From: Oleiharenicola sp.
GTDB taxonomy: Bacteria > Verrucomicrobiota > Verrucomicrobiia > Opitutales > Opitutaceae
Length of the DNA: 32,297 nt
Direction of reading: 5' to 3'
NCBI GenBank assembly: GCA_025363455.1
Contig: JANYDW010000074.1
Span: forward strand, 1-32,297
In this document: in pieces, positions 24,354-32,162 of the stretch
How positions within the stretch are numbered: position 1 is the first letter of the stretch
Layout of the letters: each line of letters begins with the position of its first letter
Translations under genes and position numbers: made by a program
Notes under the pieces: generated by a model
Seen by the model: the letters and a program-made list of their open reading frames with translations, nothing else
Databases searched by the model: none
What the model was told of the DNA's origin: nothing

Positions 24354-25016
24354 ATGATCACCCTCCGCGGCATCGAAAAAGTTTATCCGCTCAAGGGCGG
24401 CGTTTTCTACGCCCTCCGCAACATCAACCTGACGATCAACGAAGGGGAATTCGTGTCCATCATGGGACCCTCGGGCTCGGGCAAGTCCACGTTGTTGCAC
24501 ATCCTCGGTCTCCACGACAGTGCTTGGAGTGGCGAATTCACCCTGCGAAACGAGGCGATCCACAAACTCGACAAGAAGAAGCGCTTTGAAGTTCAGAAAA
24601 AGCACGTCGGCTTCGTCTTCCAAAGCTACCACCTCCTCGACGATCTCACGGTCTATGAGAACCTCGAGATTCCCCTTTCCTACCGCGACATGCCGAAGAA
24701 GGAGCGTGAGTCGGTCGTCTGTGATGTCCTCGACCGCTTCGGCATCGTGGGGAAAAAGGACCTCTATCCGAACCAGCTCTCGGGCGGCCAACAGCAGCTG
24801 GTCGGCGTGGCCCGCGCGCTGATCGCCAAGCCCTCGCTCATCCTCGCCGATGAACCCACCGGCAACCTGCATTCCGACCAGGGCCACGAGATCATGAGGC
24901 TCTTCAAGAAGCTCAATGAAGAGGGGACGACCATCATCCAAGTGACGCATTCCGCCGACAACGCGACCTACGGCTCGCGGGTCATCCGGCTGGCTGACGG
25001 AATGATGGTGGCTTGA
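24354..25016 (+). CDS. MacB/LolD-type ABC transporter ATP-binding protein
   Basis: A 220-residue stand-alone nucleotide-binding subunit. Walker A is GPSGSGKST (38-46), the Q-loop is Q90 ([10 protein letters not shown]), the signature is LSGGQQQ (142-148), Walker B is LILADEP (162-168) and the switch His is H199 (VTHS). The length and sequence order fit the MacB/LolD/FtsE group, which works with FtsX-fold permeases like the six in this window. No permease gene adjoins it, so it may energise one or several of the ADOP permeases from a distance. The start is the ATG at 24354, preceded by TCTTCCTATCTCCC. All catalytic residues are present. Confidence 0.9.
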   Translation: MITLRGIEKVYPLKGGVFYALRNINLTINEGEFVSIMGPSGSGKSTLLHILGLHDSAWSGEFTLRNEAIHKLDKKKRFEVQKKHVGFVFQSYHLLDDLTVYENLEIPLSYRDMPKKERESVVCDVLDRFGIVGKKDLYPNQLSGGQQQLVGVARALIAKPSLILADEPTGNLHSDQGHEIMRLFKKLNEEGTTIIQVTHSADNATYGSRVIRLADGMMVA

Positions 25017-25017
25017 A

Positions 25018-25083
25018 GGTAGGGCGCGACCGCTGGGCGCGCCGTCATACCCGCGCGGTGCGGAGCAGAATCCGCGCGCTACC
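25018..25083. repeat. GTAG-headed REP doublet after the ATPase gene
   Basis: GGTAGGGCGCG at 25018-25028 faces CGCGCGCTACC at 25073-25083 (one mismatch), with inner palindromes GGCGCG-N9-CGCGCC on the left and GCGCGGTGCGGAGCAGAATC on the right. It begins 1 base after the ATPase stop codon. Confidence 0.65.
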
Positions 25084-25168
25084 CAAATCACCCCCGTTCC
25101 ATTATCGGGATCGTCTAATCCCGTCGTTGAGGAAGTCGCTTGGTTACGAGGTGACGCATCCGTTCGTT

Positions 25169-25203
25169 ACTCGCTGCATAAAAGCAGGATGCAATTAGCG
25201 AGT
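25169..25203. promoter_or_regulatory. Palindrome ACTCGCT-GCAT-N9-ATGC-AATT-AGCGAGT next to the promoter
   Basis: ACTCGCT (25169-25175) and AGCGAGT (25197-25203) are perfect reverse complements, and GCAT/ATGC (25176-25179 and 25189-25192) extend the symmetry. It ends 4 bp before the sigma-54 element, so it is too close for a usual activator site (normally 80-150 bp upstream) and could be a repressor or accessory site. Confidence 0.5.
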
Positions 25204-25207
25204 CGGC

Positions 25208-25223
25208 TGGCACAAGGGTTGCA
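25208..25223 (+). promoter_or_regulatory. Sigma-54 promoter of the TolC-like gene
   Basis: TGGCACAAGGGTTGCA is an excellent RpoN match: GG at 25209-25210, GC at 25221-22, 10 bases between. The expected transcription start near 25234 gives a leader of about 13 bases to the ATG at 25247. It shares TGGCACAAGG with the promoter at 2168. Confidence 0.8.
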
Positions 25224-25246
25224 AAGTGGCAGCTCTACTTTCCATC

Positions 25247-26740
25247 ATGCCCACTCCCCGGCGTATCATCGCCCTGCTTTTTTCCTCGGTTCTCGGCCTC
25301 TCGTTTCTTCCCGTCAACGGGGCGGAACCCATCACGCTTGACCAGGCCATCCAGCGCGCGCTCGCCAGGAATTTTTCCATCAAGGTCCAGGGCTTTGATG
25401 CCTCCATCGCCGCCGCCCGCGTGACAGAGTCGCTCGGCAAGTTCGACCCGGTGATCAGTGGCAGTTACAACCACTCGGAGAACCGGAACCCGCTGCTGAC
25501 ATTCGACTCGAACACCGGCCTGCGCAACACCACCCGCGACGAAACCGACACTTACGATCTCGGTGTCGGTGGTCTCCTGCCCTGGGGCATGACTTACCGC
25601 CTCGGCGGAACGACGACCAATGCGCGCGGCACGTTCAATGCCTATGCAAACAATTTTGACTCCTTCGCGGGGGTCTCCGGCAAACAGCCGCTCCTGCGCG
25701 ACTTCGGTTTCGGTCCCACCCTCGCGTCCATTCGCATTGCCCGGACCAACCGCAGCATCAGCGAATGGCAGTTCCGCGAGTCGGTGATCGATGTCATCAC
25801 CCGCGTCACCTATGCCTACCACGACCTGAATTTCGCCCTCGCCTATCTGCGCAGCACCACCCGTTCCCGCGACCTCGCTGCCGGTCTGCTCGCCGAGAAT
25901 GAAAAACGCTTCAAAGTCGGGAGCATGTCCGAATACGACGTCACCTCCGCCCGCGCCCGCGCGGCCAGCCGGGACGAAAACGTGATCCTGGCCGAACGTC
26001 AGGTCCGCGACACCCAGAACTTCCTCAAGCAGCTGATCACTGACGACCGCACTACCGCCCTGCTGGAAGAACCAATCACCATCGAGCCGCCCGCGCCCGC
26101 CCCCATCGTCGTCGTCGACCCGGTGGCGGATTTCCGGATCGCCCTGGAGAAACGGCCGGACTACCAGCAGGCGAAGCTCTCGTTGCAGCGGAGCGGCATC
26201 AACTCCCGCTTGCAGTTCAACCAGCTCCTGCCGCGCGTCGATCTCGTCGGCAGCTATGGTGGCAACGGTTACGACCCCGATCGCGCCGCGAGCCGACAAA
26301 TGGCCCAGGACCGCGACTACCGCAGTTACAGCTGGGGTGTCGTTGTCTCCGTTCCCCTTACTTTCACGACCGAGCGGGGACGTTACCGCGCCGCGAAGCT
26401 CGCCCAGCGCCAGTCCGAGACGCAGCTACAGCAGGTCGAGCAGGCGATCGTCGTAGCAGTCGGCAACGCCGCTGGCCAGATCGAGGCCGCGCAGAAACGC
26501 ATCCAGGCCAACCGGCGGGCGCGTGAGCTTGCGCAGGCCACGCTGGACGCCGAGGTCAAGCGCCTGCGCGTGGGCCAGAGCAGCACCTTCTTCGTCGCCA
26601 GCCAGCAGGAGTCCCTCTCCATCGCCGAGGTGCGCGAGGCCGCGGCCCTGTCCGACTACGCCAAGGCGCTGGCCGAGTACGACCGCCAGCTCGGCGTCAC
26701 GCTCGATAAGCTGCACGTCAACGTCGACCCGCCGAAGTGA
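25247..26740 (+). CDS. TolC-family outer-membrane efflux channel
   Basis: A 497-residue channel protein. The signal peptide MPTPRRIIALLFSSVLGLSF is followed by EPITLDQAIQRALARNFSIK, the usual start of the outer-membrane efflux domain. Two similar halves follow, each with long helices rich in Ala, Arg and Gln (e.g. EKRFKVGSMSEYDVTSARAR in the first and EVKRLRVGQSSTFFVASQQE in the second), plus beta segments with aromatic and Gly residues (YDLGVGGLLPWGMTYRLGG). I use the ATG at 25247; the upstream GTG at 25226 lies upstream of the expected transcript start. It is the second outer component expected for a MacB-type exporter. No adaptor (MacA/HlyD) gene is nearby. Confidence 0.85.
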   Translation: MPTPRRIIALLFSSVLGLSFLPVNGAEPITLDQAIQRALARNFSIKVQGFDASIAAARVTESLGKFDPVISGSYNHSENRNPLLTFDSNTGLRNTTRDETDTYDLGVGGLLPWGMTYRLGGTTTNARGTFNAYANNFDSFAGVSGKQPLLRDFGFGPTLASIRIARTNRSISEWQFRESVIDVITRVTYAYHDLNFALAYLRSTTRSRDLAAGLLAENEKRFKVGSMSEYDVTSARARAASRDENVILAERQVRDTQNFLKQLITDDRTTALLEEPITIEPPAPAPIVVVDPVADFRIALEKRPDYQQAKLSLQRSGINSRLQFNQLLPRVDLVGSYGGNGYDPDRAASRQMAQDRDYRSYSWGVVVSVPLTFTTERGRYRAAKLAQRQSETQLQQVEQAIVVAVGNAAGQIEAAQKRIQANRRARELAQATLDAEVKRLRVGQSSTFFVASQQESLSIAEVREAAALSDYAKALAEYDRQLGVTLDKLHVNVDPPK

Positions 26741-26751
26741 CCACCCACTGG
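26726..26751 (+). repeat. 26-bp direct repeat across the TolC-like stop codon, copy 1
   Basis: The segment GACCCGCCGAAGTGACCACC and then CACTGG covers the codons DPPK-stop and the start of the intergenic region. It recurs at 27305-27330 across the stop of the next gene with one difference, and both proteins therefore end DPPK. Confidence 0.75.
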
Positions 26752-26803
26752 GCGGAAAACGGTTATCGCCGCCCGCCGGACGAACGGACAACCTGCCGTT
26801 GTC

Positions 26804-27319
26804 GTGAACCTGCACCCTCGGTTTGAGTTTTTCTCTCCGTTCCGGCTGCTGCTTGCCGCGCTGGTGGCAAGTCTGGTCGGTTGCGTGCAATTGGACCTCA
26901 AGGATGTCAGCTCAGCGCCACCCTACCGGACAATGATCGGCCGGGTATTCGAAACGCAGGAAGACCTGCTCATCCGGGGCGTGAAACGGGACCTGCGCGC
27001 CACCCGACCGGACTACATCGTGCTAATGCCGGCACCCGGCATCGGGGGACCTGAGATATTCAATCTGGGCACTATTCCGCGCGGCCGTCGCTTCCGGATC
27101 ACCGGGGTGATTGACCGCAAAAACAGCCTGTTTTCCAAGCCGCAGTACGTCGTCGAATTCAGCGGCGCTCCCATCACGAACGAAAGCGTCGAGAGCATCC
27201 AGCTCTACAACGTTCAGGCCTTCCCTCTTTACCTACTGCCAGTCGCCGATGGCGCCGCGCCGCCCCTCAATCCCAAATATCTTCTCGAGGTGAATGCGCT
27301 GCCCGACCCGCCGAAGTGA
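26804..27319 (+). CDS. Lipoprotein of unknown function
   Basis: A 171-residue protein with a lipoprotein signal: RLLLAALVASLVGC, lipobox LVGC with the Cys at about 27. The mature part has small beta-type segments (IGRVFETQEDLLIRGVKR, RFRITGVIDRKNSLF, QYVVEFSGAPI). I do not recognise the family. The start is a GTG at 26804, the only early start that keeps the signal whole. It lies 63 bp after the TolC-like gene and may share its sigma-54 transcript. Its last codons and following bases duplicate the end of the TolC-like gene. Confidence 0.6.
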   Translation: MNLHPRFEFFSPFRLLLAALVASLVGCVQLDLKDVSSAPPYRTMIGRVFETQEDLLIRGVKRDLRATRPDYIVLMPAPGIGGPEIFNLGTIPRGRRFRITGVIDRKNSLFSKPQYVVEFSGAPITNESVESIQLYNVQAFPLYLLPVADGAAPPLNPKYLLEVNALPDPPK

Positions 27320-27330
27320 CCACCCGCTGG
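27305..27330 (+). repeat. 26-bp direct repeat, copy 2
   Basis: Same segment as at 26726, one base different (GCTGG for ACTGG). It spans codons DPPK and the TGA of the lipoprotein gene. Confidence 0.75.
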
Positions 27331-27341
27331 CCGCAGCCAGT

Positions 27342-27366
27342 GTAGGGGCGTCGCTTGACGACGCCC
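27342..27366 (+). repeat. Single GTAG-headed REP element
   Basis: The head GTAG at 27342-27345 is followed by GGGCGTCG-CTTGA-CGACGCCC (8-bp stem, 27346-27366). This is the classic REP layout of a GTAG head plus an imperfect palindrome. Confidence 0.75.
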
Positions 27367-27381
27367 GTCACGCCGCAACCG

Positions 27382-27487
27382 ACACACCCCGGTGCTTGCG
27401 CACCACCTCTCTTCCTAGAGGGGAACCCAAATCATTTTTGCCGCAATCCCCTCTCTGAAGAGGGGTGCCAGTCAGGGCGGGGTGTGT
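27382..27487. repeat. 106-bp MITE-like element downstream of glgB
   Basis: Terminal inverted repeats ACACACCCC (27382-27390) and GGGGTGTGT (27479-27487) enclose a strong hairpin CCCCTCT-CTGA-AGAGGGG (27448-27465) and a weaker CCTCT-N6-AGAGG. It ends 8 bp before the glgB stop codon (minus strand), so it could also help to end that transcript. No coding capacity. Confidence 0.6.
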
Positions 27488-27495
27488 TGTGATCC

Positions 27496-29727
27496 TCACC
27501 CCTCCGCCGTCCACTTGAACACGAGCACCGACAGGCCGGGCAACGTCAGGCTGAGCGAGTGCTCGTAGCCGTCGGCCGGGGCGGTCGAGGCCTGCTTGCC
27601 ACCGTGGTTGCCGAAGCCGGCGCCGTTGTAGAAAATCGCGTTGGTGTTCAGCACCTCGCGCCAGTAGCCGCCCGAAGGCACGCCGACATTGTAGCGCGTG
27701 CGTGTCATCGGCGTGAAATTGCCCATCACGAGGTAAGTCGACTTACCAGCCGGATCCAGCCGGAGGAAACTGAGCACGCTCTGGTCGCCATCCGAGGCGT
27801 TGACCCAGCGGAAGGACTCGGGCCGGTAGTCGGTCGTGCTGAGGACCGGGTCACCGAGGTAGAGCTTGTTCAGGTCGCGCACCAGCAGCCTCAGACCCTC
27901 GTGCTCGGGATACTGGAGCAGGTCCCACTCGAGGCTGGCGTCATAATTCCACTCGCGTCCCTGGCCAAACTCGCCGCCCATGAACAGCAGCTTCTTGCCG
28001 GGATACAGCCAGATGAACCCGTAGAGTGAGCGGAGCGTGGCCGCCTTGTCGCCGTGGGAACCCGCGCCCATCTTCGTGAGCATCGAGCCCTTCAGGTGCA
28101 CGACCTCGTCGTGCGAGTAGACCGAGATGAACCTCTCCGAGTATTGATACACCATCCCGAAAGTCAGCTTGTCGTGCGACCACTTCCGATGGATGGCGTC
28201 CTTCTGGAAATACATGAGCGTGTCGTGCATCATTCCCATGTTCCACTTGTAGTCGAAGCCCAGGCCGCCGTCCCGCGTCGGGTGGCTCACCATCGGAAAC
28301 GCCGTGGATTCCTCCGCGATCGTCAGGGCCCCGGGGTAATAGTGATGCACGAGGTCGTTCACCTGCCGCAGGAAACTAATGGCCTCGAGATTCTCGCGTC
28401 CGCCGTAACGGTTCGGGATCCACTCACCCTCCTTGCGCGAGTAATCCAGGTAGAGCATCGATGCCACTGCATCCACCCGTACGCCGTCGATGTGGTACCG
28501 GTCGAACCACGACAGCGCACTCGCGATCAGGAAGCACCGCACCTCGTGCCGGCCGTAGTTGAAGATCAGCGTGCCCCAGTCCTGGTGCGCGCCCAGCCGG
28601 GGATCGGCGTGCTCGTAGAGGTGCGTGCCGTCGAACTCCGCCAGCGCAAACGCGTCGCGCGGAAAATGCGCCGGCACCCAATCCACGATGATGCCAATGC
28701 CGCGCTGGTGCAGGTGATCCACGAAGAACTGGAAGTCTTCCGGCGTGCCCCAGCGGTGCGTCGGCGCGAAATAGCCTGTGACCTGATAACCCCACGAGCC
28801 CGGGAACGGGAACTCGGCCACCGGCATCACTTCGATATGCGTGAACCCCATCTCGCTCACGTAGGTCGCCAGCAACGGTGCGAGCTCGCGATAGGTAAAG
28901 GCGCGGCCCGCCTCAGCCAGGTTCCGCTTCCATGAGCCCAAATGAACCTCGTAAACCGACATCGGGCGGTCGGGGTTGCCGGCCGCCGCGGCCCGCTTGT
29001 CCAGCCAGTCTGCATCGCCCCACTGATAGTGCCGCGTACTACAGACGATCGCCGCGTTGTTCGGCGGCGCTTCGAAGCGCGTGCCGTAGGGGTCAGTCTT
29101 CAGGCGCATGTGCCCGTGCTTGTCCCAGACGGCGAATTTGTAGATCTCCCCCTCGCCCACATCCGGCACGAAAAGTTCCCACACGCCCGAACCGCCCAGC
29201 GGCCGCATCGGGTGGTAACGCGCGTCCCAGGCATTGAAATTTCCCATGAGCGAGACGCGGGACGCCGCAGGCGCCCAAACCGCAAAAGCCGTGCCCGGCA
29301 CATCGCCCATCATGCGCGGGTGCGCCCCAAGCTTCTCGTAGATCCGGTGCTCGTTGCCCTCGTTGAATAGGTAAAGATCCTGCTCGGACAGTGACGGCAG
29401 GAATGAATAGGCGTTGTAAACCTGGTGAATGTCGCCCCACGAGGTCTCGTAGCGCAATTGGTGCCGGAAAAGCTTCTTGCCGGGAATGAACACCTCGAAG
29501 AATCCCTCCGGGGCCAGCAGCTCCATCGGGTGCGCCGGCGCGCCCGGGGCATCGAGCTCGACCACGGAGCATTTGACCGCCCCGTGCCGGAACGCCCGTA
29601 CCACCACGCCAGACTTTTTTTTCACCTTGGCCGGGTGCATGCCCAGCCAGCCGTGCGGGTTGGCCTGGTGGTTGTGCAGGAAGGCCTGCAGCTCTGGTGC
29701 CGGAATGATCACAGTGGTTAGGGACAA
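27496..29727 (-). CDS. glgB: 1,4-alpha-glucan branching enzyme
   Basis: This enzyme makes alpha-1,6 branches in glycogen by cleaving and transferring alpha-1,4 chains. The 743-residue protein has an N-terminal carbohydrate-binding module (PHGWLGMHP), a second one (GTAFAVWAPAASRVSLMGNF), and a GH13 barrel. Conserved regions: DWVPAHFP (349-356), GVRVDAVASM with nucleophile D419, LTIAEEST with the acid/base Glu (472-473), and YSHDEVVH with D540. The length is normal for GlgB with both N-terminal modules. The start is uncertain: TTG at 29727 or GTG at 29712 (MIIPAPELQ); no in-frame ATG lies upstream before a stop. It is transcribed away from lptD and stands alone in this window, with no other glycogen gene nearby. 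Confidence 0.93.
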   Translation of the reverse strand: MSLTTVIIPAPELQAFLHNHQANPHGWLGMHPAKVKKKSGVVVRAFRHGAVKCSVVELDAPGAPAHPMELLAPEGFFEVFIPGKKLFRHQLRYETSWGDIHQVYNAYSFLPSLSEQDLYLFNEGNEHRIYEKLGAHPRMMGDVPGTAFAVWAPAASRVSLMGNFNAWDARYHPMRPLGGSGVWELFVPDVGEGEIYKFAVWDKHGHMRLKTDPYGTRFEAPPNNAAIVCSTRHYQWGDADWLDKRAAAAGNPDRPMSVYEVHLGSWKRNLAEAGRAFTYRELAPLLATYVSEMGFTHIEVMPVAEFPFPGSWGYQVTGYFAPTHRWGTPEDFQFFVDHLHQRGIGIIVDWVPAHFPRDAFALAEFDGTHLYEHADPRLGAHQDWGTLIFNYGRHEVRCFLIASALSWFDRYHIDGVRVDAVASMLYLDYSRKEGEWIPNRYGGRENLEAISFLRQVNDLVHHYYPGALTIAEESTAFPMVSHPTRDGGLGFDYKWNMGMMHDTLMYFQKDAIHRKWSHDKLTFGMVYQYSERFISVYSHDEVVHLKGSMLTKMGAGSHGDKAATLRSLYGFIWLYPGKKLLFMGGEFGQGREWNYDASLEWDLLQYPEHEGLRLLVRDLNKLYLGDPVLSTTDYRPESFRWVNASDGDQSVLSFLRLDPAGKSTYLVMGNFTPMTRTRYNVGVPSGGYWREVLNTNAIFYNGAGFGNHGGKQASTAPADGYEHSLSLTLPGLSVLVFKWTAEG

Positions 29728-29786
29728 CCACTCTGCCCGGCCGGACGGGCGCGTCTAGCCGAAAGGTGCGGAGATCGATCCGGTCC

Positions 29787-29863
29787 TGGAGGCACCGCCT
29801 CCTCGCGGGCCGCGCCGGACGAAGCGGATTGCAGACCGGCTCGCAGGGACGCGAGCCCTCCAT
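29787..29863. repeat. GGAG-headed REP-like doublet between glgB and lptD
   Basis: TGGAGGC-ACC-GCCTCC on the left (29787-29802) and CGGCTCGC-AGGGA-CGCGAGCC-CTCCAT on the right (29837-29863). The right half is identical over 27 bp to 23056-23082. It lies in the 261-bp divergent region. The rest of that gap (29885-29935) carries the words GTGGTTCATATCTG and ATCCGTGTTCATCGGTGG, another word-repeat fragment. Confidence 0.65.
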
Positions 29864-29988
29864 CCGATATTTCCACCCGAACCCGTGGTTCATATCTGTG
29901 TCTATCCGTGTTCATCGGTGGTTAATCCCTGTCCCCTTCCCCGCAAATCTCGTTGCACCGTCCCGCTCCCCCCGCCACTCCAATCTCC

Positions 29989-32082
29989 ATGCTTCCGGTC
30001 CGCGTTCTCCGCCCGTTCTTCGTCCTTGGCCTGGCCTTTGCCCTGGCGGACGGGGTGGCGCGCGCCCAGTCCGGCCAGCCTGATATTCAGGGAGACGTCT
30101 TTGGCTATGACGATGCCACCAAGAACGCCGTCGTCACGGGCAACGCCCGGATGACGCTCGGGGACCTGCTGCTGACTGCCGACGAAATCCGCTACAACGC
30201 CGCCACCCAGACCGCCGCCGCCCGCGGCCACCTGATCATCACCACCGGCGCCCGCCGCCTAGTGGCCGACGAGGGCACCTATCACACGCCCGACGGCCAG
30301 ATCACGGCCCGCAACCTGCGCGTCGGCCAGTTCCCGGTCTATGTCTCGGGCGAGACGGTCGCCGGCACCTTCGACCAGTTGATCTTCACCAACGCCACCG
30401 TCTTTTTCCGCGAGAACGCGGGCTATACCCCCTCGATCACCGCCACCCACCTGACCTATGCCAAGGGCAAGATCGTCAAGGCTGAAGGCTTGGGCGTCGG
30501 GTTGCTCGGCGGCCACTTCATCCATTTGCCCCGGTTCGAGCAGTCGCTCGATGTTGATTTTATCTCGTATGTCAGCGCCACCGTCGGCTACCGCGCACGC
30601 CTCGGGGTCTTTACCGAACTCGGCCTGCACCTGCCCGTCGCCGACGGGGTCAAACTCGGGGGCGACGTCGGCCTCTACTCCGCGCGCGGCCTCATGGCCG
30701 GGCCCTCCGGCACCTACCACCGCGCGGACAATGACGGCGCCATCGGCGGTTTCTTCCGGTCGGGTTTCATCCGCGACAGCGGGGACCGCGGCACCGACAT
30801 CCTCGGTGTCGCCGTGCCGCGTGATCGTTCGTTCTTCACCTGGGAGCACCGCGAGACCTACGGCGAACACTTCACCCTCAATGGTGAATTCAACTACTGG
30901 AGCGACTCCGAGGTGCTCCGCGACTTCCGCCACCGGGAATTCGACCGCGTGCAACAACCCGACTCCTTCGTCGAGGCCGCCTACACCTCGGACAATTACT
31001 CCCTCAGCGCTTTCAGCCGCTTCCACCCCAACCGCTACTATCGCGTCGAGGAACGCCTGCCCGAACTGCGTTTCGACCTTTTCCCGGTCGCCGCGCCGCT
31101 CGGCTCCTACCAGCGCCTCAACGCCAGCGCGGCTGTAATCGAATCTGACGCCTTCGGCACCGATCCGCGCCTGCGCACCACCCGCTTCGATGCCTACTAC
31201 GGCATCGAACGCCCGATCGCACCGACCCCGTGGTTCACCTTCACCCCCGTCGCGGGCGGACGGGTGACGCACTACACCGACGCCCTCGGCGGCAAGGACC
31301 AATACACCCGTACGATCGGCGAGGTCGGCTTCGACGCCCGCCTGCTGGCCAGCGGCGTTTACGACGTGAAGTACGCGGTCTGGGAAATCGACGGCCTGCG
31401 CCATCTCGTCGAGCCGAAGCTCTCCTACCGCTACGCCCCCGCTGCCGCCCACGGCCGCGCCTATATCCCGCCGATCGACCAGCGCGTGTTCTCCACCTAC
31501 CTGCAGCCGCTCTCCATCGGCGACTCGCGCAACGTCGACGACCTCACCGCGCTCAACACCGCCCGGTTCTCGCTCAACAACATGCTCCAGACCCGCGACG
31601 CCAAATACGGCTCGCGCAACCTGGCCGCGCTTAACTTTGCCGCCGACTACCGCTTCGAGTCCGCCGCCGGTCAGCGCCACGTTTCGAACATCTACACCGA
31701 GCTGGCCCTCATGCCCGCGCCTTGGGTGCGCTTTGAGGTGTTTCACCGCTTCGACCCCCACGCCACCCGCCAGCAGGAGCTCAACACGGGGCTCACTCTC
31801 ATCGATCAGGAATGGTGGTCGCTCCGCCTCGCCACGCACTTCCTCCGCAGCGATTACAACGAATATTTTCTCGAATACCGTTACCGCCTCAACGAGTCCT
31901 ACGACGTCACCGCCCTCTTCCGCTATGACGGCAAGCGCAGACGTTTCAACGAACAGAGCTATGGCGTCTGGCAGCGCCTCGGCCAGACCTGGGCCGTGAA
32001 GTACGAAGTCTCTTTCTTTGACGGTCCCCGCCGCGAGAGCGCGTTCTCCCTCAACATCGGGGTCGAGCTCCTGAAGTTTTGA
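29989..32082 (+). CDS. lptD: LPS-assembly outer-membrane protein LptD-like
   Basis: A 697-residue outer-membrane barrel protein that would place lipopolysaccharide in the outer leaflet. A signal peptide (MLPVRVLRPFFVLGLAFALA) ends near ARAQ. An OstA/LptA-like domain follows (DIQGDVFGYDDATKNAVVTG, ITARNLRVGQFPVYVSGETV). The barrel contains the family segment HLVEPKLSYRY and the chain ends in Phe (VGVELLKF-type), the usual last residue of barrel proteins. There is no Cys, so the disulfides of E. coli LptD cannot form. The start is ATG at 29989; an in-frame start at 29953 lies in AT/CT-rich DNA. It is divergent from glgB. Confidence 0.8.
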   Translation: MLPVRVLRPFFVLGLAFALADGVARAQSGQPDIQGDVFGYDDATKNAVVTGNARMTLGDLLLTADEIRYNAATQTAAARGHLIITTGARRLVADEGTYHTPDGQITARNLRVGQFPVYVSGETVAGTFDQLIFTNATVFFRENAGYTPSITATHLTYAKGKIVKAEGLGVGLLGGHFIHLPRFEQSLDVDFISYVSATVGYRARLGVFTELGLHLPVADGVKLGGDVGLYSARGLMAGPSGTYHRADNDGAIGGFFRSGFIRDSGDRGTDILGVAVPRDRSFFTWEHRETYGEHFTLNGEFNYWSDSEVLRDFRHREFDRVQQPDSFVEAAYTSDNYSLSAFSRFHPNRYYRVEERLPELRFDLFPVAAPLGSYQRLNASAAVIESDAFGTDPRLRTTRFDAYYGIERPIAPTPWFTFTPVAGGRVTHYTDALGGKDQYTRTIGEVGFDARLLASGVYDVKYAVWEIDGLRHLVEPKLSYRYAPAAAHGRAYIPPIDQRVFSTYLQPLSIGDSRNVDDLTALNTARFSLNNMLQTRDAKYGSRNLAALNFAADYRFESAAGQRHVSNIYTELALMPAPWVRFEVFHRFDPHATRQQELNTGLTLIDQEWWSLRLATHFLRSDYNEYFLEYRYRLNESYDVTALFRYDGKRRRFNEQSYGVWQRLGQTWAVKYEVSFFDGPRRESAFSLNIGVELLKF

Positions 32083-32162
32083 CCTGAGTTTTGGCACCAC
32101 CGATCCACACTGCTCTCATCCTAATGGTTGGTCCGGATTAGTGGCCCATTAGTGTTCATTAG

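Noticed and set aside
30259..32100. 613-codon minus-strand frame over lptD
   Set aside because: Antisense of the lptD gene in high-GC3 DNA; composition (Val, Glu, Gly, Ala) is typical of such shadows.
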